This document shows positions 1 through 8,155 of a stretch of DNA of 21,942 bases, one piece after another (the stretch's first letter is position 1; each line of letters starts with the position of its first letter). The stretch is taken from the NCBI GenBank assembly GCA_977017575.1, contig CDRNVI010000239.1, positions 1-21,942 of the forward strand, in the 5' to 3' direction. A program made the position numbers and the translations under genes. Origin of the DNA: Paramoeba atlantica (Eukaryota > Discosea). The notes beneath the pieces were generated by a model. That model made no database searches, was not told where the DNA came from, and was given only the letters and a program-made list of their open reading frames with translations.

Positions 1-931
1 CCTAAACCCTAAACCCTAAACCCTAAACCCTAAACCCTAAACCCTAAACCCTAAACCCTAAACCCTAAACCCTAAACCCTAAACCCTAAACCCTAAACCC
101 TAAACCCTTAAACCCTAAACCCTAAACCCTAAACCCTAAACCCTAAACCCTAAACCCTAAACCCTAAACCCTAAACCCTAAACCCTAAACCCTAAACCCT
201 AAACCCTAAACCCTAAACCCTAAACCCTAAACCCTAAACCCTAAACCCTAAACCCTAAACCCTAAACCCTAAACCCTAAACCCTAAACCCTAAACCCTAA
301 ACCCTAAACCCTAAACCCTAAACCCTAAACCCTAAACCCTAAACCCTAAACCCTAAACCCTAAACCCTAAACCCTAAACCCTAAACCCTAAACCCTAAAC
401 CCTAAACCCTAAACCCTAAACCCTAAACCCTAAACCCTAAACCCTAAACCCTAAACCCTAAACCCTAAACCCTAAACCCTAAACCCTAAACCCTAAACCC
501 TAAACCCTAAACCCTAAACCCTAAACCCTAAACCCTAAACCCTAAACCCTAAACCCTAAACCCTAAACCCTAAACCCTAAACCCTAAACCCTAAACCCTA
601 AACCCTAAACCCTAAACCCTAAACCCTAAACCCTAAACCCTAAACCCTAAACCCTAAACCCTAAACCCTAAACCCTAAACCCTAAACCCTAAACCCTAAA
701 CCCTAAACCCTAAACCCTAAACCCTAAACCCTAAACCCTAAACCCTAAACCCTAAACCCTAAACCCTAAACCCTAAACCCTAAACCCTAAACCCTAAACC
801 CTAAACCCTAAACCCTAAACCCTAAACCCTAAACCCTAAACCCTAAACCCTAAACCCTAAACCCTAAACCCTAAACCCTAAACCCTAAACCCTAAACCCT
901 AAACCCTAAACCCTAAACCCTAAACCCTAAA
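1..931. repeat. Telomere repeat array (CCCTAAA)n
   Basis: About 130 head-to-tail copies of the 7-bp unit CCCTAAA run from the first base to about 931, so the G-rich strand is TTTAGGG, the plant-type telomere repeat also found in several protist groups. The C-rich strand reads 5'-3' inward, the orientation expected at a left chromosome end. The array is nearly perfect. One 8-bp variant unit, CCCTTAAA, lies at about 105-112, and the array ends in a short A run. This is a true chromosome terminus rather than an interstitial array, because it starts at base 1 with no flanking sequence. Confidence 0.97.
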
Positions 932-1076
932 AAAAAATGGATTTATAACTAATTAAACTCAACATATACAAGGAAAAAACCAAAAAAAAGTTGAGTCCTC
1001 TATGGAATAGTATGGAAATAGAGACAAGAATAAAGAACAAGAACAAAAAACAAAGAAAGAACAAACTTGGTTCAAT
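932..1076. other. Short subtelomeric spacer
   Basis: This is 145 bp of A-rich sequence between the last telomere unit and the outer transposon. I see no gene or repeat in it. It ends with the AT dinucleotide (1075-1076) that flanks the left end of the outer transposon. Confidence 0.6.
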
Positions 1077-1115
1077 GGGGAGTTTCCAAACCAGCCAATT
1101 TAAATGGTTCCAAAT
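1077..1115 (+). repeat. Left terminal region of outer transposon
   Basis: It matches the left terminal region of the inner element (2993-3035) through the shared ACCAG(C/T)CAA and AAATGGT(T)CC blocks. The very tip has drifted to GGGGAGTTT from GGGCAAAT, so the outer terminal inverted repeat is imperfect. The flanking AT is at 1075-1076. Confidence 0.65.
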
Positions 1116-1155
1116 TTGGAATAGCACAGAAAACGTTCTTTTTTGTGTTTTGTGA

Positions 1156-2091
1156 ATAGCCTTCATTCCTTGTTTGCCTTCCAACTTTTCTAAGGATTCT
1201 GTTGCTCTTTTCGTGAGTGGTTTTCAAAATTTTCAAAAAAGAAAAAATATAATAGCTTGTGGGGATGTGAGGAAACTTCAGTTCCTCCAAGAAACTCCGA
1301 ACCAGTGGAATTATGAGGGGTTTGTTCATGCTGAGAAAACTGCCAACAAGAACTATCTGGTTCAAACTTTGCTTACTCCTTCTAGAATATTTTCATCATC
1401 TTGTCCTTGCCAAAGTGGGCGAAACGCTCATAATAAATGTAAGCATGTTGCTGCATTATTGTTGAATCTCTTTTTTCTCACAAATCATTTGAATTCTCTA
1501 CTGAAGTGGATTATGAATTGAAAGAAGAAACTTGCTCACTTTTCTTGTCCTCCTGATTGGCCACTTTACCAGAAAATCAGATTTGATTTGAATTGGAATG
1601 GGATCAAAAAAGGATTCTTTGAAGACATCCCAAGGCACAATGACAAGCGACCAATTCTTATTACATCCCCTGTGGTTTCAAAGAGAAAAAAAAAACAAAA
1701 AGAGAATGGAAAAAAGAAAATAGAAGTAATAGGAAAGAAAGATGAAAAGAAAGATGAGAAAGAAAAAAAGAAAGAGAAAGAGAAAGGGAAAGATGAAAAA
1801 GAAAAAGAGAAAAAGAAAGAGGAACAGGAGGAAGGGAAAAGAAAGCAGAAAGTGAGAGGGAAAAAGAAAGCAAAAGAAAAAGGAAAGAAAAAAGAAAAAG
1901 AAAAAAAAGATAAGGAAGGAAAAGAAGACAAAGAGAGAAAAAGAAAACAACAAGAACAAAGTTTGGAAACTTCCTTTGGCCCACCAAAAAGAAAAAAATC
2001 TCCAATTGGTTACCCAGAATACTTAAAAGGTGCAAGTCAATCAGCAAAAGAAAAGTGGAGAGTTTCTCAAATTCAATTGAAAGAAAAATAA
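1156..2091 (+). pseudogene. SWIM zinc-finger / Lys-rich accessory ORF of outer transposon (decayed)
   Basis: The reading frame aligns along its length with the ORF at 3072-3875. The expected start codon is ATA (1156-1158) where the inner copy has ATG. A SWIM finger, C-P-C-x9-C-K-H, is encoded at about 1402-1447 and followed by AALLL. The frame then meets one TGA (1519-1521) and continues with CPPDWPLYQKIRFDL and a conserved PRHNDKRPILITSP block. After that comes a long Lys/Glu tract (about 1678-1960) and a short conserved end, stopping with TAA at 2089-2091. SWIM fingers usually bind DNA or protein, so an accessory role in transposition or targeting is inferred. No YqaJ nuclease is present downstream. 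The lost start and the TGA make it a pseudogene, although the same TGA occurs in the inner copy. Confidence 0.8.
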
Positions 2092-2992
2092 ATATTTATT
2101 TTTAAATTTGTTAAATGTTGTTATTCAAAAGAAACCAATTCACAAGACCACAAGAGAACATAATCATTTTGTAAGTTCTCATTACATTAGAGCAACAGGT
2201 TGGGTTATGAAAAATTGGCCAACTTTTGATTCACTGGATTGTCCTCTCAACAACACCTTGCAAATGAGCAATCGCAGGGTCAAATTCAATATCTCACAGT
2301 TTGGAATCTTTGGCTTTCTCTCCAACTTCCTCACCTTTCTCATTCACTTCCTTTGTTTCTTCCACTGTCTTCATCACTCACACAACCCATCCATCAGGTT
2401 TTGAAGCATAAGAATATGCTTTGTCTCCTCCAATCTTTTTCTTGTACTTCTTTTCATCAACTTCTGTCTCACAGTTCAAATACTTTTGTGCAAGTTTTTC
2501 AGCCATCTTCTCATTTTCCCAGTGGGTTTTATCATGGATCAATCCTCTTTCAAATTTTTTGGAAACATATACAATCTGTCCATGAGGTGAGATAACAACA
2601 AAAAAAACAATGGCTTGAACTGAGTGCTTTCCATTCTGAAAAGTCCACGATGTGAGAGGGCACTGTGTATTGTTCACTTCAACAACCATTCCATCCACAA
2701 AATAAAACAGGGTGTTCCAAAACTTCTGGTATTTTTCTTGAGAGTAAATTTTCCATGAATTATCAATCCATTCTTTATCAAAGAGAAAGTAGATTTGCTC
2801 CTTTGCCCAGGGCAGAAGGTCATCCAAGATCTTATCAAACCATCTTGTCAGTGTTGTGTTTGATATTGTTGTGTCATTCACATAAAAAGACTTTGCAATT
2901 GTTTCCATTGGAAGGCCTGTTGAAAAAGTGAAAAAGAGTAAATCCAATAAATTTTCAGGAGTAAATTTAACTGATGGGCAATTGCTTGGCAT

Positions 2993-3051
2993 GGGCAAAT
3001 AAAAAACCAGTCAAAAAAAATGGTCCCTACTTTTAGATAAGCTTTTTTTGT
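2993..3051 (+). repeat. Left terminal inverted repeat region of inner transposon
   Basis: The tip GGGCAAAT is perfectly inverted at 5567-5574. With the flanking AT included, the perfect inverted match is CATGGGCAAAT. Imperfect similarity continues inward to an ATAAGCTTTTT block shared by both ends. Confidence 0.8.
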
Positions 3052-3071
3052 TTTTTTGTTTTTGTTTGAGA

Positions 3072-3875
3072 ATGGCGTTTGTTCCTGCGATGTCTGATGC
3101 ATTTTCTGAAGACACAATCTTGCTTTATGTTGTGGGAAAGCAGAATTTCAACAGAGTCAAAGTGATGATTGCTTGTGGTGATGTTCATGATCTTCATTTC
3201 TCTGAATCAGAAGCTGGTCAATGGAACTACGAAGCATTTGTCCATGCAGAGATGGTTGCCAACAAGAATTACCTTGTTTGTGTTTCACTTGCTTGTTCTT
3301 CAATTCTGACCACAAAATGTGTTTGCAAGGCCTTCAAGAACAAGCATAACAAGTGTAAGCATGTTGCTGCTTTATTGTTGACTCTTTTTCTTCTTGCAAA
3401 ATGTCCAAACTCTCCACCGAAGTGGATCACAAATTGAAGAAGAAAGTTTGTGTCAATGAAATGTCCTTCTGATTGGGCAATTTATAAAAAAATCAAATTT
3501 GATTTGGATTGGGATGGAATTAAATGAGGATTTTTTGAGAAAGTCCCAAAACACAATGATAAAGCTCCAGTCCTTATCACTTCCCCAGAGGTAAAGAAGA
3601 GAAAGAAAAAAGATCCAGAAAAGAAACAAACAAACAAAAAAGAAAGTCAAGAAAAAAAAAGTTAGAAAAAGAAAGAATCAAAGATAAAAGAAAGGGAAGA
3701 GGAAGGGGTGGAGAAGAAGAAGAAAAGAAAAAGAGAATGTGAAAAACCCCTTCAGTTTGGGCCAACAAAAAGAAAGAGAACACCAATCTCATACCCAAAA
3801 GAATTGGAAGGAACAAGTCAATCAAAAAAAGAAGAATGGTGACTTGCTTAAGTTTTGGAAGAAGTAAAAAAATAA
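3072..3875 (+). pseudogene. SWIM zinc-finger / Lys-rich accessory ORF of inner transposon (decayed)
   Basis: ATG at 3072-3074 opens a frame encoding MAFVPAMSDAFSEDTILLY and a SWIM finger, C-V-C-x9-C-K-H (about 3318-3363), followed by AALLLTLFLL. The frame reaches TGA at 3435-3437, exactly where the outer copy also has TGA. It then continues with KCPSDWAIYKKIKFDLDW and the PKHNDKAPVLITSP block before a shorter Lys/Glu-rich tract. Two further TGA, one TAA and one probable small indel in the low-complexity tract follow before the terminal TAA (3873-3875). The first 121 codons are an intact ORF and could encode a short SWIM-only protein. It converges on the transposase gene, with 21 bp between stops. 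Function is inferred only from the SWIM motif and its pairing with a transposase. Confidence 0.8.
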
Positions 3876-3896
3876 AATCAAAAATATTATTAGTAT

Positions 3897-5454
3897 TTAA
3901 ATTTGTTTAATATTACATTTTTCAAGAAACCAATTCATCAAAGCAGCAGAAAACAAAATCATTTTGTATGTTCACATCAAGTTGTTACAATGGCTTGGTT
4001 GTTGGAATATTGGCCAGCATTTAATTTGTTGGATCGTTTGTTTGACAACACCTTGCAATCGTGCAATTGCAGGATCAAAGACAACATCCTTCAACTGAGC
4101 ATTCTTTGCCTTCTCCCCCACCTCCTCTCCTTCTTTGTCCAGATTTCAAGTTTCCTCACCAGATTTTGTAATTCTTATGCCCCACCCTTCAGGTTTGTTG
4201 ATGTAAGGATATGCTTTGTCCCCCCCAATCTCTCTCTTAAAGGTTTCCCCATTGATACAAGTTTCGTGGCTCAAATACATGTGAGTGAGTTCTTTCACCA
4301 CAGAAGCCTCATTCCAATGGGTTTTGTCATGAACTGATCCATCTTAAAGGTTGTTTGAAAGATAAACAATTCATCCACAAGGAGAAACAACAACAAAAAA
4401 CACATATGCTGGGATTGTATGTTTTCCATTTCGAATTGCACAGGAGATTAAAGGGTCACCACTATTTTGTCATTCCACCACAGTTCCATCAGCAAAATAG
4501 AAAAGGGTTTTCCAATATTGTTGATACTCATGTGTTTCACAAATTTTCCAGGAATCACAAATCCACTCTTCATCAGAAAGAAAGAAGATTTGAGATTTTG
4601 TCCATGGGAGAAGATCTTCCAATGCTCCATCAAACCAATTTATCAATGTTTTTGAACAAATCAGTTGATCATCCACATAAAATGATTTTGCAATTGTCTC
4701 AAAAGGGAGTCCTGTTGAAAATGTAAAAAAAAGTAAATCTAAAAGGAGACTTGGGGTTTTTTTTACAACTGAGGAAGTTGGATCAATTTTGAGATATCCA
4801 GTGAGTTCAGAGAAAAGCTCATTGTGGATTCTTGGATCCTTTATTCAAAACCATGATACCTTATCTTCAATCTCACTAAGGTTCAAATGAATTCCTGCTT
4901 TTTGTTTCATTAGTCTTCTTTTCATGTGGTGGAAATTTCTTTCAACTTCCATTTTCTGTTGGTCCAGAACAGAAACACGGAACTGTAATTCCTCATTTTT
5001 TTCCTCCACTTCTTCTTGCTTCTTTTCCACTTCTTCTTGCTTCTTTTTCAAATTCACAATTTCTTCTTTCAACTGGGAAACCAAATTGAGTTTTGGTCTT
5101 TGAGAAGAGACAAACTCTCAGGGGTACAGAGCCTTTTGTTTTGAGTTTCTACTGGAGATTCATGAGAAACTTTCAAATCCCTGTTTTTTTTTCAAGTGAG
5201 TTCAATGGACACAAAAGAAATTAAAATAGAGAGGCTACATTGATTTTTTTTATCCCAGGGTAGGTTCTCCTTGTGTATCGAACCACCTCCTCATGATCAT
5301 GATCATTGAAGTGATCACAACATAAATATACATGTTTGGATGGTGTTTCTTTTTGGTGGATTTGACAAAGCCATTCAAGGTCATCTCTAGGTAAGGTTTT
5401 ACTCATGTGTGTTGTCTTGACAACTTGTTCACAAAGATAACATTTCAATCCCAT
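3897..5454 (-). pseudogene. THAP-coiled-coil-DDE transposase of inner transposon (decayed)
   Basis: Start ATG at 5454 (minus) gives MGLKCYLC and a THAP-like C2CH finger ending CCDHF. A 58-bp phase-0 intron (5181-5238) sits after GIKKIN, the same place as in the outer copy. Next come a strong heptad coiled coil (about 4920-5090, KKKQEEVEKKQEEVEEKNEE), an HTH region (TGLPFETIAKSFYVDDQ), and a DDE_Tnp_4-like domain with YFADGTVVE and IGGDKAYPY. The third acidic position reads VVKQTIQ, so the catalytic Glu seen in the outer copy is Lys. Eight in-frame stops (seven TGA, one TAA) break it, with no frameshift seen. The paralogue usually has Arg, Lys or Gln at the TGA positions, suggesting lost CGA codons. 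Confidence 0.88.
5181..5238 (-). other. Intron in inner transposase gene
   Basis: A 58-bp phase-0 intron (GTAGCC...AACAG) follows GIKKIN. An intron of 57 bp occupies the same place in the outer transposase (5949-6005, GTAAAA...ATCAG, after GIKKME). Shared position and phase across two diverged elements show it is an old part of the transposon gene, separating the THAP finger from the coiled coil. Confidence 0.7.
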
Positions 5455-5496
5455 TTTCAGAGACAAACCACAGGAAATGCACAAAAAGAAAAAACA

Positions 5497-5574
5497 GGCA
5501 AAAAGCTTATTTCAAATATGGGTAATAGACCCTATTATTTAAACACCTAAATTTTGGCTATTTTTCATTTGCCC
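5497..5574 (-). repeat. Right terminal inverted repeat region of inner transposon
   Basis: The complement begins GGGCAAAT, followed by an A/T-rich stretch and a small GGGT...ACCC hairpin at about 5520-5532. Its AAACACC(C/T)AAATTT block (5541-5554) recurs at the right end of the outer element (6341-6354). Confidence 0.8.
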
Positions 5575-6317
5575 ATGACAAGTCTTCCAGAGAGTTCTGC
5601 AAAAAGTTGTTGATGGAGGGCAACATTCTTTGTCCAAAACCAACAAACTTTCTCTTCAATATCACCAAGTGAGATACAAATTCCTGATTTTCTTTTTCAA
5701 ATTCTTTTTTCTTCTTCTTCTTCATCAATTCTCTTTGATTGTTCACTGTTTTGTTGTTGGAGCACACAAATCTGAAAATCTGAGTTGGTTTTGTTTCTCT
5801 CTAACTCTTGATTCTTTCTCTCTAACTCTTCAATTCTTGCTGTTAAAGAAGAAATTTGATCTCTTTCAATCTTTTTCTTCTTTGGTGGAGGTTTGTCTTG
5901 GGGGGTCAGAGACTTTTGTTTTGATGGACGAGAAAAATTTTCGAATTCCTGATGAAAAGTTTAATAATGAGAAGAAGAAGAAAGAAAGAATAACATAGTT
6001 TTTACCTCCATTTTTTTAATCCCAGGAAATATTTTCTTTTCAAATCAAAAGATGCCTTCATGGGCATTAAAATGCGTACAACAAACACAGTGAGTGGTAG
6101 AGTGAGTGGGAGAGTGAGGGACAGTTTTCGAATAGATCTTGCATAAAAACACAAAATCATTTGTTGGAATTGAAGTTATTGTATGTTGGTGGGCACTGGT
6201 TTCAAGATCACAACCACAAAGGAAACATTTTTTCATTCCCATTCTGAAAATGAAGACTGAGAAAACGCACCATCTTTCACTCCAACAGCTTTCCACGGAA
6301 AAATATTATTTAAAAAT

Positions 6318-6373
6318 AGGGGCACCCCCCCTATTTTTTTAAACACCCAAATTTGACTTTATGGGAATTGCCC
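6318..6373 (-). repeat. Right terminal region of outer transposon with hairpin
   Basis: The complement of the end begins GGGCAATTCCC, like the inner tip GGGCAAAT. Just inside is a palindrome: AAATAGGGG pairs with CCCCTATTT, a possible cruciform at about 6313-6338. The flanking AT is at 6374-6375. Confidence 0.65.
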
Positions 6374-6375
6374 AT

Positions 6376-7059
6376 GTCTTTTATCATATGTGTCCCAAAA
6401 GCCAAAAAGAACAAAAGAAAGTTTACGCTCTTTCACCCACAAATGGGTCCAAAGAACAAAACCTCTTTTGTACAAAAAAGGGCAACAAATAATTTACAAT
6501 TATTCACAATTGGAAAACACACACAAAACAGTTCAGTGTTTCTGCTCACCAACAAAACGACAAAGTCAACAAAACCAACTATGACAACCCAACACACAGG
6601 AGCAACAAGGTTTATTAATAATAAATAAAAGCAAACCAAAACTAGTTTGAACAAAGATTCCCAAAATCAAATAACCACAAGGGGAAAAAAAGAAACAGGC
6701 AGGAAATGGGCCTTTGCACACTTCTACTCAACGAAACTGATGATCGACAAACAGTGATCAGGAAACAATATCAACATCTCCCTGAGAAGTTTCTCAAGGA
6801 AGGCAGACCTGCACCTCATTCTTCTTTTTTTCTTCCTCTTCTTCTTGTTCCTCCTCTTCTCATTCCTTTCATTCTCTTTCTTCTTCCGTCTCTTCTCTCT
6901 TCTTCTTCTCTTTTCTCTTCTTTCTCTCTTCTTCTCTGCTCAGAGAGAAAAAGTCAACACTCTCAATCCTCCTTCTCCTCTCAACCCTCTTCTCCCCTTC
7001 TTTTTCTACCAACTTCCTCTCTTCAATCAATTACCTCAAAAGATATTTTCCAATCTTTT
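6376..7059. other. Gap between transposon and Rab gene; CT-rich tract
   Basis: I find no convincing gene here. From about 6820 to 6955 the plus strand is almost pure C/T (purine-rich on the minus strand). It lies directly downstream of the Rab-like gene and could be a 3' UTR or a last intron if the Rab gene has a further 3' exon, but no exon with a recognisable Rab C-terminus could be chosen. Confidence 0.5.
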
Positions 7060-7932
7060 CTACTTTGCTGATTTGATGTTAATAATCCCTTCGTGAGAGA
7101 GCTCCTTCGCCACAAAATCAAACACTTCAGCAACCCCGATATCATCTTTTGCACTTGTTTCAAAATAATGACATTGATTCCCTTCAAAATGAGATAAACA
7201 CCATTCTCGACCTTCTTGCTCACTCACTTGCCTCTCTTTTACCAAATCAACCTTTGAACCAACAACAATAAAGAGAGGAGAGTTTTGGGGAGTGAATGCA
7301 TGTGTCATACATTCTTTTTCCCAATGTTCAAGACGATCAAAAGAATTTCGATTTGCCAAATCAAAGACCAAGAAAACTGCATCACTTCCACGGTAGAACA
7401 CTGGACCAATACTGTGATATCTTTCTTGTCCAGCTGTATCCCAAAACTAGAATTGACAGGAAAGAAGACAGAATTATCAAAAGAAAAAACACATTGTTCC
7501 CACTCAATCTCTTTCTTTCTCTTCTTTTTTCTTTCTCTTCCTTTCTCTTCTTTTCCTTATTGGTTCTCTGTGTCAATAAGTTTCTTTCACAACACACACG
7601 TCGTGTTTGATGAAAGACAAACCTCAAGGGTGATTTTTCGATCATCAGGTAAATCAATTTTTGCTGTTAAAAAACTCACCCCAATAGTCGAGACTGGGAT
7701 GGGATCAAATCTTTTATACATGTACCGTGTAATCAAAGAAGATTTTCCAACTCTAAAAAAGAGGTTGTTTGAAAGAGAAACAATTTTTGCTCTCACCCAC
7801 TCTTTTTTTTTATCAAAAACAAAAAACAAACCCAGGTTCTCCAACAAAAGTAACTTTAACTTTCTCTTTAATTTTTTGGGGGATGAGACAATCCAATTCT
7901 TGTTCTGTTTCTTCACCAGAACAACATGCCAT
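7060..7932 (-). CDS. Rab-family small GTPase (three exons)
   Basis: Exons are 7932-7832, 7752-7623 and 7446-7060 (205 aa), with phases that fit. Ras-superfamily motifs appear in order: P-loop GEPGVGKSS (residues 31-39), switch I PVSTIGV with Thr56, WDTAGQER (79-86, Rab-type switch II), the G4 motif written VGSKVDL (139-145), and G5 ETSAK. Rab proteins cycle between GTP and GDP states to direct vesicle traffic on membranes. Two features are odd. G4 has Ser where Asn is normal (NKxD). The predicted C-terminus (HEGIINIKSAK) lacks the prenylated cysteines, so either another 3' exon is missed (GCAAA|GTAGAA is a possible donor) or the protein is anchored otherwise; the N-terminus starts MACC. The intron donors are GTTTGT. 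The Rab subclass is not assigned. Confidence 0.88.
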
Positions 7933-8155
7933 GTTGTCTGCTGTTTCTGCAAGAAATTCAAAAAAAAAAAACGAAAATTGGAAAATTGGGTCGTTTTATC
8001 GATTTTGTTATTATTTTGAAATGTTGTTCTCTTTTTGTGTTTGTGTGGAAAATAATCAAACTTTGATTTCACTATGAAATTTCATTCCAATATTTTGGTT
8101 TTGGTTTATTCCCATAAAATATTTAATAAAAAAGATAAAACAAGTTTTTTTCCCC
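7933..8155. promoter_or_regulatory. Gap upstream of Rab gene
   Basis: These 222 AT-rich bases separate the Rab start from the stop of the membrane-protein gene on the same strand. They must hold the Rab promoter and the upstream gene's 3' end. I see no specific motif. Confidence 0.35.

Larger units (their letters stand above)
2993..5574. mobile_element. Inner ISL2EU-like DNA transposon nested in the outer transposase gene
   Basis: The terminal inverted repeats begin GGGCAAAT: 2993-3000 on the left, and the complement of 5567-5574 on the right. Each is flanked by AT (2991-2992 and 5575-5576). The 2,582-bp element encodes the same two convergent genes as the outer copy. Protein identity to the outer copy is roughly 60% by eye, so this is a different family and not a recent duplicate. 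Reading the outer transposase through the site with only one AT kept gives a continuous, correctly phased match to the inner transposase, which proves insertion with a 2-bp target duplication. Its own genes have many in-frame stops, and the third catalytic acidic residue is Lys. Confidence 0.9.
2111..6242 (-). pseudogene. THAP-DDE transposase of outer transposon, split by the inner element
   Basis: Read on the minus strand: start at 6242 with a THAP-like C2CH finger (KCFLCGC ... CVCCTHF), a 57-bp phase-0 intron (5949-6005), then a coiled coil, to the insertion point at 5577. The gene resumes at 2992 with an HTH_Tnp_4-like region (TGLPMETIAKSFYVNDTTIS) and a DDE_Tnp_4-like catalytic domain. 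The three acidic residues are present: D in YFVDGMVVEV (about 2680), D in IGGDKAYSY (about 2420) and E in GVVERTIQ (about 2248). The stop is TAA at 2111-2113. Five in-frame stops, all TGA, break the frame, and I saw no frameshift. At one of them (6045-6047) the inner copy has CGA. It would have been a cut-and-paste transposase; it is now both decayed and interrupted. Confidence 0.88.
1077..6373. mobile_element. Outer ISL2EU-like DNA transposon, interrupted by a second element
   Basis: The left end (GGGGAGTTTCC at 1077) and right end (GGAATTGCCC ending at 6373) are both flanked by AT (1075-1076 and 6374-6375). They resemble the ends of the inner element: the left end shares an ACCAG(C/T)CAA...AAATGGT block with 3012-3035, and the right end shares the AAACACC(C/T)AAATTT block with 5541-5554. 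The element carries a plus-strand SWIM-finger ORF and a minus-strand THAP/DDE transposase whose stops are only 19 bp apart. It is about 2.7 kb once the 2,582-bp inner element and one AT are removed. AT target duplications, a THAP finger and a DDE_Tnp_4-type catalytic domain match what I know of ISL2EU elements. Both genes carry in-frame stops, so it is dead as it stands. The superfamily name is an inference without a search. Confidence 0.85.

Noticed and set aside
1566-2047. Long minus-strand ORFs rich in Phe, Ser and Leu opposite the Lys-rich tract
   Set aside because: They are the antisense of a purine-rich coding tract, and their composition comes only from that bias. The plus-strand frame has paralogue conservation.
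5558-5767. Minus-strand ORF starting MCSNNKTVNNQRELMKKKKK as the transposase frame
   Set aside because: A neighbouring frame (KSGICISLGDIEEKVCWFW, ELSGRLV) matches the inner transposase and rejoins in phase across the insertion. This ORF is an off-frame reading.
5630-5998. Plus-strand ORF across the right arm of the outer transposon
   Set aside because: It is antisense to the coiled-coil exon of the transposase, which aligns with the inner copy on the minus strand.
1077-6373. TGA reassigned to an amino acid, making the transposon genes intact
   Set aside because: Host genes show no internal TGA and use TGG for Trp. A start codon and a catalytic Glu are also lost in these copies, and homologous positions point to CGA decay.
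1077-6373. Tandem array of three separate transposon fragments
   Set aside because: The first and third fragments complement each other exactly and rejoin in frame, so they are one element split by insertion.
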